A DNA stretch of 7,135 nt from CAYXOX01 sp964466745. Lineage in GTDB: Bacteria > Pseudomonadota > Alphaproteobacteria > Rhodobacterales > Rhodobacteraceae. The number at the start of each line of letters is the position of its first letter. Within the stretch, counting starts at the first letter, position 1. The stretch spans positions 1-7,135 of the forward strand of contig CAYXOX010000154.1 in NCBI GenBank assembly GCA_964466745.1. Direction: 5' to 3'. The translations under genes and the position numbers were made by a program. Under the pieces are notes generated by a model. That model was not told the origin of the DNA. It did no database searches and worked only from the letters and a program-made list of their open reading frames with translations. Below, in pieces: positions 1 through 6,593 of the stretch.

Positions 1-30
1 CCCTTTATCCTGGCCGAAATATTCCGGGGA

Positions 31-55
31 GCGCGAGGGGCAGCGCCCCTCGCGC
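31..55. terminator. Perfect 11-bp hairpin in leader, possible terminator or intergenic repeat
   Basis: Bases 31-41 (GCGCGAGGGGC) and 45-55 (GCCCCTCGCGC) are exact reverse complements around a 3-base AGC loop. On the + strand the stem is followed by CGCTTT, a poor T-run. On the - strand it is followed by TCCCCGGAATATTT and then GGCCAGGATAAAGGG. From memory, similar stem plus 'CCCCGGA-TATTT' blocks recur between genes in Rhodobacterales, often just after a stop codon. That makes a terminator or dispersed repeat belonging to a gene left of the window plausible. The hairpin is seen directly; the function is inference. Confidence 0.45.
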
Positions 56-157
56 CGCTTTGGCAGACCGCCTGCGGCCATTCGGCTTGTTCGTGCCGTT
101 GCCCTGTGGGACGGTGAGCAAAGGGCAGGGCTGATCCGCCGCAGCCACGGGCAATAC

Positions 158-161
158 GGGG
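158..161 (+). promoter_or_regulatory. Ribosome-binding site of recQ
   Basis: The purine run GGGG, followed by ATAATC and then GTG, lies 6 bases before the GTG at 168. It is modest but correctly spaced, and supports GTG 168 as the recQ start. No convincing -35/-10 pair was seen between the hairpin and this site. Confidence 0.4.
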
Positions 162-167
162 ATAATC

Positions 168-2234
168 GTGCCGGATGGAGCAGGCCAGGCCGCCACGGCC
201 AGAGCGCGCGAGGTTCTGAAGACAACCTTCGGTTTCGCGGACTTCCGCCCCGGACAGGAAGAGATCGTCGCCTCGGTCATGGATGGGCGGGACGTGCTCG
301 CGATCATGCCCACCGGCGGGGGAAAGTCGCTCTGCTACCAGCTTCCGGCGTTGCTGGGCGCGGGGCCGACCGTGGTGATCTCCCCCCTGATCGCCCTCAT
401 GCGCGACCAGGTGGCCGCGCTCCGATCCGCCGGCGTCGAGGCCGGTGCCCTGACCTCGCAGAACAGCGAGGAGGAAAGCGCCGCGGTTTTCTCCGCGCTC
501 GAAGCAGGCACGCTTCGGCTGCTCTACATGGCGCCGGAGCGCCTTGCCTCGGGCGCGACCGTCGCGATGTTGCGCCGGGCGCGCGTTTCGCGGATCGCCG
601 TGGACGAAGCCCATTGCGTCAGCCAGTGGGGCCATGACTTCCGCCCCGACTACCTGCGTGTGGGGGATCTGCGCCGCGCGCTCGGCGTGCCCCTTGCCGC
701 CTTCACCGCAACGGCGGATGCCGAGACCCGCGCCGAGATCGAGGAGAAGCTCTTCGGCGGCGCTGTGCCGCGCACCTTCCTGCGCGGGTTCGATCGCCCC
801 AACATCCGTCTTGCGTTCCAGCCCAAGGACGCGCCGCGCCGACAGATCCTCGGCTTCGTCGCCGAGCGGCGCGGGCAGGCGGGGATCGTCTACTGTGCCA
901 CGCGCGCGCGGACCGAGACCCTCGCCGGGGCCCTCGAGGCCGAGGGGCATTCCGCCTGTGCCTACCACGGCGGCATGGATTCCGAGGCCCGCCGCGCCGT
1001 GGAATCGCGGTTCCAGCGCGAGGACGGGCTGATCGTGTGCGCCACCGTCGCCTTCGGCATGGGCGTGGACAAGCCGGATATCCGCTGGGTGGCCCAGGCA
1101 GATCTGCCCAAGTCGATCGAGGCCTACTACCAGGAAATCGGCCGTGCGGGGCGCGACGGCGCGCCGGCCGACACGCTCACCCTTTTCGGCGCGGACGACA
1201 TCCGCCTGCGCCGCGCCCAGATCGACGAGGGGCTCGCATCGACGGAGCGGCGCGCCGCCGATCACGGACGCCTCAACGCTCTTCTCGGCCTCGCGGAGGC
1301 GACCGGCTGCAGGCGCCGCGCCCTGCTGGCCTATTTCGGCGAGGTATCGGGCGACTGCGGCAACTGCGATTGCTGCGAGATGCCGCCGGCGACCTTCGAC
1401 GCCACCGAGCCTGTCCGCATGGCGCTTTCGGCCGTGCTGAGGACCGGGGAGTGGTTCGGCTCGGGCCACCTGATCGATGTGCTCACCGGCACCTCCACGG
1501 AGAAGGTGGTCGCCCGTGGCCACGATGGCCTGCCGACCTTCGGGGTCGGGCGCGACCTCTCTCGAACCGAGTGGCAGGGGCTGTTCCGGCAGATCCTCGG
1601 GCGCGATCTGCTGCGGCCGGACCCCGAGCGGCACGGCGCCCTGCGCATGACCGAGTCGGCCCGGCCTGTCCTGCGCGGCGAGGAAGAGGTGGTTCTGCGC
1701 CGTGCGGCCCCGGCGGCGCGCCCGCGCCCCGCCGTGCGCGCGCAGGTTGCCGAAGAGGATGCGCCGCTTCTTTCGGCCCTCAAGGCGAAGCGGCGCGCCC
1801 TGGCGGAGGCCGCCCGCGTACCCGCCTATGTCGTCTTCCCCGACCGGACCCTCATCGAGATGGCCGAACGCCGGCCCGCGTCGCTCGACGACATGGCGGG
1901 GATCTCGGGCGTCGGCGCCAAGAAGCTCGAGCGTTACGGCCCCGACTTTCTCGCCGTGATCGCGGGCGACGCCCCGCGCGTACACCCCGTGCGGCGCGCG
2001 CTTGCGGGGCGGAGCGAGGGCGCTCTCTTCGATCGGCTCGAGGAAGCCGCGTTGCGGCTTGCCCGGGGCGAATGCGGCACGCTCAAGCCCATGAGTTGTT
2101 CGCGCTCCGCGCTGCGGCAGGTTGCCGAGCGCCGCCCGCGCGATCTCGCGGCGTTGGCGGGCCTGGCCGGAATGGGCTCCGCGCGCGCCGATCGGTTCGG
2201 CCCGGCCTTCCTCGAGATCCTCGAGGACAGCTGA
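168..2234 (+). CDS. recQ: ATP-dependent DNA helicase RecQ
   Basis: This is a superfamily 2 3'-5' DNA helicase that acts in recombination and stalled-fork repair in the cytoplasm. The 688-residue protein shows the full RecQ order. Motif 0 is FRPGQ (26-30). Walker A is TGGGKS (49-54). Walker B is DEAH (146-149), followed by the aromatic-rich loop SQWGHDFRPDY (152-162) that couples DNA binding to ATP hydrolysis. Motif III is AFTATA (178-183), motif V contains FGMGVDKPDIRW (296-307), and motif VI is QEIGRAGRDG (322-331). The zinc site is C381, C397, C400 and C403 within CRRRALLAYFGE...CGNCDCC. A winged-helix RQC region follows (about 412-500, containing GHDGLPTFGVGRD). The C-terminus holds two HRDC-like domains, about 534-598 and 620-685, whereas E. 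coli RecQ (about 610 residues) has one. The start is GTG, taken from frame length and a GGGG ribosome site; no closer alternative precedes motif 0. The gene is convergent with the kinase gene, with 7 bp between stops. Its identity is very secure. Confidence 0.97.
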   Translation: MPDGAGQAATARAREVLKTTFGFADFRPGQEEIVASVMDGRDVLAIMPTGGGKSLCYQLPALLGAGPTVVISPLIALMRDQVAALRSAGVEAGALTSQNSEEESAAVFSALEAGTLRLLYMAPERLASGATVAMLRRARVSRIAVDEAHCVSQWGHDFRPDYLRVGDLRRALGVPLAAFTATADAETRAEIEEKLFGGAVPRTFLRGFDRPNIRLAFQPKDAPRRQILGFVAERRGQAGIVYCATRARTETLAGALEAEGHSACAYHGGMDSEARRAVESRFQREDGLIVCATVAFGMGVDKPDIRWVAQADLPKSIEAYYQEIGRAGRDGAPADTLTLFGADDIRLRRAQIDEGLASTERRAADHGRLNALLGLAEATGCRRRALLAYFGEVSGDCGNCDCCEMPPATFDATEPVRMALSAVLRTGEWFGSGHLIDVLTGTSTEKVVARGHDGLPTFGVGRDLSRTEWQGLFRQILGRDLLRPDPERHGALRMTESARPVLRGEEEVVLRRAAPAARPRPAVRAQVAEEDAPLLSALKAKRRALAEAARVPAYVVFPDRTLIEMAERRPASLDDMAGISGVGAKKLERYGPDFLAVIAGDAPRVHPVRRALAGRSEGALFDRLEEAALRLARGECGTLKPMSCSRSALRQVAERRPRDLAALAGLAGMGSARADRFGPAFLEILEDS

Positions 2235-2241
2235 GCGCCCC

Positions 2242-4941
2242 TCACTCCGCCGCGTCCGCGGGCGGCGCTTCCGGTGGGCGGGCATCGGCCGGCACGGCGG
2301 CGAGGATCCGTGCCACGATCTCCGCCTTGCGCAGGGGCTTGGTGAGAAAGTCGTCCATCCCGGCAGCGCGGATCTCGGCCTCGTCTTCCGCAAGCGCATG
2401 GGCGGTCAGCGCGCATATGCGGGTCGGCCGGAGGGTTTCGCCCCTTGCGCGCTCGGCGGAGCGAATGCGGCGGGTGGCTTCCTTTCCGTCCATCCCGGGC
2501 ATGGAGATGTCCATGAACACGAGATCGGGCGCGAAGCTCTCCCACGCCTCCACTGCCTGCCGGCCGTCCGACGCGAAGCGCAACTCGATATCCAGCTCCC
2601 GCACCATCTTGGCGAAGACGAGCTGGTTGGTCCGGTTGTCTTCCGCTGCCAGCACCCGCAGGGCGCGGAGGGCCGCCGGCGCGGATCGCAGGCGCTCTTC
2701 GGCGCGTTGTTCGGCCGTCGCGGCCGGTGCAGGTGCGGCCGGTTCAGGTGCGGCCGGTGCGGGTGCGGCCGGTTCAGGTGCGGGCGCGGGCTGCCGCGAA
2801 CGGCCGAACGCGATCGGCGGAGCCGGATCGGTGGCGGGTGCCTTAGGCGTCTCCCGTTCCGGAGGCGCGGCCTCCGGCTCCGGCGGCAGCTCCGCCCCTT
2901 GCCTTGGCGGCCTTCCCGTGCCCCGCGCCGCCACGAAGACCGCGGCCTTCGCCGGCTCAACGGGGTGCCGCACGTCGTCGGCCCCGGCCATTTGCAGGGA
3001 AAGCCGGCCACGCGCGGCGCCGGGCTCCGCCTGCGGCGCCGGCGCCATGGTCGCCGGCTCGGGTACCGGGGGCGTATCCCCGGCGGAAACGGAACGCGGT
3101 CTGCGCATGAAGATGGCGCGGGCATCGGGTGCGCCGCGTGCCGCTTCCTCGCCCGTTTCTCGATGCCCATGATGCGGCGTCTCGGTGCCCGCGCCTGGCC
3201 CGATGCCCTGCTGTGGAGGCGCGGGCGCCGGTGAAGCGGCGGCAAGCGCCTGCGCGACCGCCTCGAAGAAGGTTTTTCGAAGCACGGGCCGTTGCAGCAC
3301 CGGGATGTCCGCCGCGGCGGGGGCAGCGCCGGCAGCGGCGCTGAAGAGAAGCACCGGCAGGCCCTGCCTCGCGGCGGTCAGCTCCCGCAGAAGGCCGACA
3401 GCATCGAACTGGCCCAGATCTTCGCTCGCGAGCACCAGTGCCGCCCGGGGGGCCAGCCGCACGGCATCCTCGGCGGACCCGGCGCGCAACGCGTCGAGAC
3501 CCATCGCCGCGAGGCGGGAGGCCGTCAGCTCTCCGCGCCGGGTCACCGGATCGACGACCAGCACCGGCCCCTTGCCATCGAGCCTGGGGGCCTGCGGCGC
3601 CGGCGCATGCGCCGGCATCGCGAGCGTGACCCGGAAGACCGAACCGGTGCCGGGCGCGCTTTCCACCTCGATCGTGCCGCCCATCAGCGCCACGAGGCGC
3701 CGGGTGATGGCGAGGCCGAGGCCGGTGCCTTCGAACTCGCGGTTGAGATCGCTCTGGACCTGGCTGAACTCCCCGAAGATCTCCTTCTGGCGGTCAGCGG
3801 GAATCCCGATCCCGGTATCCTCCACCGTGATGCCGACCTCGCAGACACCTTCGGGGCCGGCGTCTCCTGCATCCACCGACACGCGAACGTGGCCGGCCTC
3901 GGTAAACTTCACCGCATTGCCGATGAGGTTGGTGAGGATCTGGCGCATCCGGCCGGGATCGCCCTCGAGCAGGGCCGGCAGCCCCGGGCCGATCTCCGAG
4001 AGCAGCAGGATGCCCTTCTCGCGCACGCCCGGCCGCATGAGGGTCACTATTTCCGCGAGTACGGCCTCCAGATCGAACGGGCGCGGCGAGAGGGTCAGCT
4101 TCTCGGCCTCGATCTTCGAGTAGTCGAGCACATCGTTGATGATGACGAGCAGGGCCTCGGCCGAACTGCGGATGGTGTCGATGTAGAGGCGCTGTTCGGT
4201 GGTCAGCGACGTTTCGGCCAGCAGCCCGGCCATGCCGACGACCCCGTTCATCGGCGTGCGAATCTCGTGGCTCATGTTGGCGAGAAAGGCCGATTTCGCG
4301 CGGTTGGCGGCCTCGGCCCGGTAGCGGGCGTCCTGCATGGCGCGGGCGTGCCGGATGGTATCGGTGGTGTCGATGGCGAGGCACACCATGTCGCCATCCC
4401 GCGAGCGGCGGTCGATCAGGCGGATGAACCGGCCGTTCCAGAGCTCGACGACACGGGGCTCCGGCGCGCTCGACTGCCACCGCTCGAGCATCGCGGTGCG
4501 CCATTCGGTGGGCTGCGACTCGCCGATGTTGACGATCCCCTCCTCCGTCGCGATCTCCAGCAGGCGGTGGTAGCTCACGCCGAGGCGCACCTCCTCGATG
4601 CCGTCGAACGGGCGCAGGAACGCGGGGTTCATGGCGATCAGCCGGTCCCCCGGATCGAACACCGCGAAGCCGTCTTCTATGGTGTCGATGCTGTCCCACA
4701 GCCGGCGTTCGGCCATCGCGATTCGCTCGTTCGCCGCGGCGAGATCGGAAAGCGTCCGGGTGTGGGCTTCGCGCACGTTGGCCACCTCGCTGCGTTTTTC
4801 CACGATCTCCTCGGAGAGCTTGCGCGCGTGCGTGCCGAGCTTCCGATTGGCCTCGAAGAGTTCGGCCTGCTTGAGCTCAAGCAGCCGCTCGGCGGCCAGC
4901 CGCGCCCGACGTTCACGCGCGAGACGTTCCGAGATATCCAT
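2242..4941 (-). CDS. Soluble hybrid sensor histidine kinase with two receiver-like domains
   Basis: This 899-residue protein is predicted to autophosphorylate a histidine and pass phosphate to its own receiver. Residues 1-80 are charged and helical, probably a coiled coil. A PAS-like sensor domain follows (about 83-195, with DGFAVFD-type core 90-96). HisKA carries SHEIRTP with phospho-acceptor H225. HATPase_c shows the N box NLIGNAVKFT (338-347), G1 DTGIGIP (375-381), F box around F389/F392 and G2 EGTGLGL (404-410). Residues 458-568 have a receiver fold pattern but lack the phospho-acceptor Asp (Ser506 aligns there) and have Arg551 for the usual Lys. A Pro/Ala-rich linker spans about 571-759. 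The final receiver (761-884) is intact: E767/D768, D811 in FMDISMPGMDG, T846 and K868. I see no membrane segment, so it should be cytoplasmic. There is no Hpt domain, so relay would need a separate phosphotransferase. From memory, related alphaproteobacterial kinases with this N-terminal coiled coil sometimes neighbour H-NOX sensor genes, but none is in this window. The signal and target are unknown. The ATG at 4941 was chosen because the coiled coil begins there; its ribosome site is weak. Confidence 0.93.
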   Translation of the reverse strand: MDISERLARERRARLAAERLLELKQAELFEANRKLGTHARKLSEEIVEKRSEVANVREAHTRTLSDLAAANERIAMAERRLWDSIDTIEDGFAVFDPGDRLIAMNPAFLRPFDGIEEVRLGVSYHRLLEIATEEGIVNIGESQPTEWRTAMLERWQSSAPEPRVVELWNGRFIRLIDRRSRDGDMVCLAIDTTDTIRHARAMQDARYRAEAANRAKSAFLANMSHEIRTPMNGVVGMAGLLAETSLTTEQRLYIDTIRSSAEALLVIINDVLDYSKIEAEKLTLSPRPFDLEAVLAEIVTLMRPGVREKGILLLSEIGPGLPALLEGDPGRMRQILTNLIGNAVKFTEAGHVRVSVDAGDAGPEGVCEVGITVEDTGIGIPADRQKEIFGEFSQVQSDLNREFEGTGLGLAITRRLVALMGGTIEVESAPGTGSVFRVTLAMPAHAPAPQAPRLDGKGPVLVVDPVTRRGELTASRLAAMGLDALRAGSAEDAVRLAPRAALVLASEDLGQFDAVGLLRELTAARQGLPVLLFSAAAGAAPAAADIPVLQRPVLRKTFFEAVAQALAAASPAPAPPQQGIGPGAGTETPHHGHRETGEEAARGAPDARAIFMRRPRSVSAGDTPPVPEPATMAPAPQAEPGAARGRLSLQMAGADDVRHPVEPAKAAVFVAARGTGRPPRQGAELPPEPEAAPPERETPKAPATDPAPPIAFGRSRQPAPAPEPAAPAPAAPEPAAPAPAATAEQRAEERLRSAPAALRALRVLAAEDNRTNQLVFAKMVRELDIELRFASDGRQAVEAWESFAPDLVFMDISMPGMDGKEATRRIRSAERARGETLRPTRICALTAHALAEDEAEIRAAGMDDFLTKPLRKAEIVARILAAVPADARPPEAPPADAAE
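2721..2780. repeat. 30-bp tandem duplication in the kinase linker
   Basis: Bases 2721-2750 and 2751-2780 are two adjacent 30-bp units that differ at one position (A at 2731, G at 2761). On the - strand they encode a 10-residue Pro/Ala unit read twice (APEPAAPAPA, about residues 721-740 of the kinase). The repeat keeps the frame and lengthens the flexible linker before the last receiver. Its near identity suggests a recent duplication. Confidence 0.9.
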
Positions 4942-5137
4942 GCCAAGGGCCCGCTTCGGTTCTGCGGTGCACGCTCGCCGAACAAGGTGAACATCGGCTT
5001 ACCGGCACTTCCGGGCCTTCGTGAGCCGCGCCGCAGCATGCGCCGATGCAGCAGGGCGCAGGGGCGAATCTGCTTGAGGTGCTTTCACTAGAGTGTTGAA
5101 AAACCGACACGGCCGGGAACAGCCTCGTGAGCGCGGC

Positions 5138-5166
5138 TTGTCTGAAAATCTCAATCCGCTTACAGA
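5138..5166 (+). promoter_or_regulatory. Tentative sigma-70-like promoter for the tolC-like operon
   Basis: TTGTCT (5138-5143) and TACAGA (5161-5166) are separated by exactly 17 bases. They lie in the AT-richer stretch shortly before the ribosome-binding site, which would give a leader of about 25 bases. The match to TTGACA/TATAAT is partial (4 and 3 of 6). An alternative is TTGAGG at 5074-5079 with TGAAAA at 5097-5102, also 17 bases apart but with a poorer -10. If the proposed site is correct, transcription starts downstream of GTG 5093, so that codon could not be the start. Confidence 0.3.
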
Positions 5167-5182
5167 GCAGTGTCGTTTTTTC

Positions 5183-5188
5183 GGGAGG
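5183..5188 (+). promoter_or_regulatory. Ribosome-binding site that fixes the tolC-like start
   Basis: GGGAGG lies 9 bases before GTG 5198 and is a strong Shine-Dalgarno sequence. The frame is open from GTG 5093, but that codon has no comparable site. Only the 5198 start puts a clean signal peptide at the N-terminus. Confidence 0.75.
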
Positions 5189-5197
5189 CAGGCCGAC

Positions 5198-6592
5198 GTG
5201 AGACGCTCATCCAAACAAAGTCGGATCGTCGGGTTCGTGGTCGCCGCGCTCGTGGTTTCGGGATGCGCCGGTGACGGACCGGCATGGCTCGGCGGCAGTT
5301 CCGGCGATGAAGCCGCCGGCTCGCGGGGCGACGACTCGATCTCGCTGGCGATCTCGCGCACCTCCGCGAACGTGTCGGCCGGGTTCCGCCCGGCCGTCGC
5401 CGAGGCGGCGCTCGACAATCCCGCCGTGCGTGCGGCCCAGCAGGAAATCCTCGGTGCCGGCTTCGATATCGAGGCGGCGCGCGGTGCCCTCGCCCCCCAG
5501 GTGAGCGGCTCGCTTTACGCCGGCCTGACGGACGAGGCCAACCAGGATCCGGAGACGGGGGCCGCGGCGCGGCTGAACATCTCGAAGGTGGTGTACGACG
5601 GCGGGGAGATCTCGGCCACCGTGCGGCAGGCCCGGGCGCAGCAGCAGATCGCCTACGAGGACTACCGCAACGAGCTTAATGACGCGCTCTTCGAAGGGGC
5701 GGGCGCCTGGATCGCGCTGTGGGAGGCCGACCGGCGCTATGCGCTCATCCAGGAGCGCCTGCGCGTGGTGCGGCCGCTCTTCTCGCAGGTGGAGCAGGTG
5801 GCCCAGTCGGGTGTTTCAGATATCACCGTGGTCACCGCGGCGCAGCGCGTCGTCAACGATATCCGCGCGGCCGAGAACGCCGCGCGCGACCAGCGCCGGC
5901 AAGCCCAGACCGCGTTCCGACGCGTGTTCGGCACCGTGCCGGGATCGGTCGCCTTCGACACCGATTTCATGGGTGCGCATCTTCCGCGGCACGTGGGAGA
6001 GGATCACATACTGACCACGCCCGAGGTCGTTTCCGCCTTCCTGCGTTACCAGGCGGCGCTCGCCCGGCTCGATATCGCCGAGGCCCGGGGCGGCACGCGG
6101 GTGGATCTGCAGGCCAACATCGACGAGCCGCTCGACGCAGAGGAAGAGGGCGACACGACGGCCGGACTCGTGGTTTCGCGCACCTTCTTCGATGGCGGCA
6201 CGAACCGCGCCCGAATCAATTCGGCGGCCGCGGCCGTGGCACAGTCGCGCGACGGGCTGCAGGCCGCCTATCGCAACCAGGGCCGGCAGGTGATGGCGCT
6301 GCGCGAGAGCCTCGATGCCATTGCCTCCCAGATCGCGCTGGCGCGCGAATCCCGCGAGATTGCCCGCGAGGAGGTGGACCTTCTCCGCCGCCAGCTCGCC
6401 ATCGGCCAATCCTCCCTGGAGAACGTGCTTCAGGCCGAGGTGAGGCTTTACGATGCGGAGAACACGATCATCCTGCGCACCGCCGAACGCGCCCGCCTGC
6501 GGGTGGAACTCGGCTCCGCGCTGGGCAAGCTGCCGGCGAGCTTCGGGCTGCGCGAAGCCGACGTTCTCGACCGGCTCGCCGCGGGTCAGTGA
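5198..6592 (+). CDS. TolC-family outer-membrane channel lipoprotein
   Basis: TolC-family proteins form trimeric outer-membrane ducts for type I secretion or efflux, working with an inner-membrane transporter and a membrane-fusion protein. From GTG 5198 the product is 464 residues. A basic start (RRSSKQSR) and hydrophobic stretch (10-20) end in the lipobox VSGC, with C23 as the likely lipidated residue. After a Gly/Ser/Asp-rich spacer come the two structural repeats typical of the family. Repeat 1 runs from about 74 (NPAVRAAQQEI) through the strand motif SKVVYDGG (129-136) and long helices to about 245. Repeat 2 runs from about 274 (TPEVVSAFLRYQAAL) through SRTFFDGGTN (327-336) to about 444. 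The YDGG/FDGG pair marks equivalent positions in the repeats. The frame opens 105 bases earlier at GTG 5093, but that would bury the signal peptide behind 35 polar residues. The next gene starts one base after the stop, indicating an operon. Family membership is secure; the substrate is unknown, so no symbol is given. Confidence 0.9.
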   Translation: MRRSSKQSRIVGFVVAALVVSGCAGDGPAWLGGSSGDEAAGSRGDDSISLAISRTSANVSAGFRPAVAEAALDNPAVRAAQQEILGAGFDIEAARGALAPQVSGSLYAGLTDEANQDPETGAAARLNISKVVYDGGEISATVRQARAQQQIAYEDYRNELNDALFEGAGAWIALWEADRRYALIQERLRVVRPLFSQVEQVAQSGVSDITVVTAAQRVVNDIRAAENAARDQRRQAQTAFRRVFGTVPGSVAFDTDFMGAHLPRHVGEDHILTTPEVVSAFLRYQAALARLDIAEARGGTRVDLQANIDEPLDAEEEGDTTAGLVVSRTFFDGGTNRARINSAAAAVAQSRDGLQAAYRNQGRQVMALRESLDAIASQIALARESREIAREEVDLLRRQLAIGQSSLENVLQAEVRLYDAENTIILRTAERARLRVELGSALGKLPASFGLREADVLDRLAAGQ

Positions 6593-6593
6593 C

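Larger units (their letters stand above)
4942..5197. other. Divergent intergenic region between the kinase and tolC-like genes
   Basis: These 256 bases separate the starts of two divergent genes and must carry both promoters. The right half (about 5070-5182) is clearly richer in A/T than the surrounding genes, as expected of a promoter region. The left half is GC-rich and holds short palindromes such as GGGCCC and GCATGC, but no convincing promoter for the kinase. I see no tRNA, riboswitch or believable small gene. The frame open from GTG 5093 is discussed under the tolC-like gene. Confidence 0.55.

Noticed and set aside
1..115. An open + strand frame from the left edge to a TGA near 115, as a possible tail of an upstream gene
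   Set aside because: The frame reads through the hairpin and its AATATTT flank, which look intergenic, and the translated piece shows no family resemblance.
2245..2270. A GC-rich inverted repeat near the kinase stop, as a possible terminator
   Set aside because: The stem needs a bulge and has a loop of about two bases, no T-run follows on either strand, and it lies within the kinase coding sequence.
1037..3172. A 711-codon + strand frame covering the recQ 3' part and antisense to the kinase
   Set aside because: It is very rich in Arg, Ala, Gly and Pro, shows no domain, and crosses two genes with clear motifs in other frames. Very high GC content makes such long shadow frames common.
3292..5091. 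A 599-codon + strand frame antisense to the kinase
   Set aside because: It lies opposite the motif-bearing kinase gene, has no recognisable domain, and its His/Arg/Asp/Gly-rich composition is what an antisense frame of a GC-rich gene gives.
4942..5092. A promoter for the kinase on the - strand
   Set aside because: No -35/-10 pair with acceptable spacing stood out in the reverse complement, so none is listed although one must exist.
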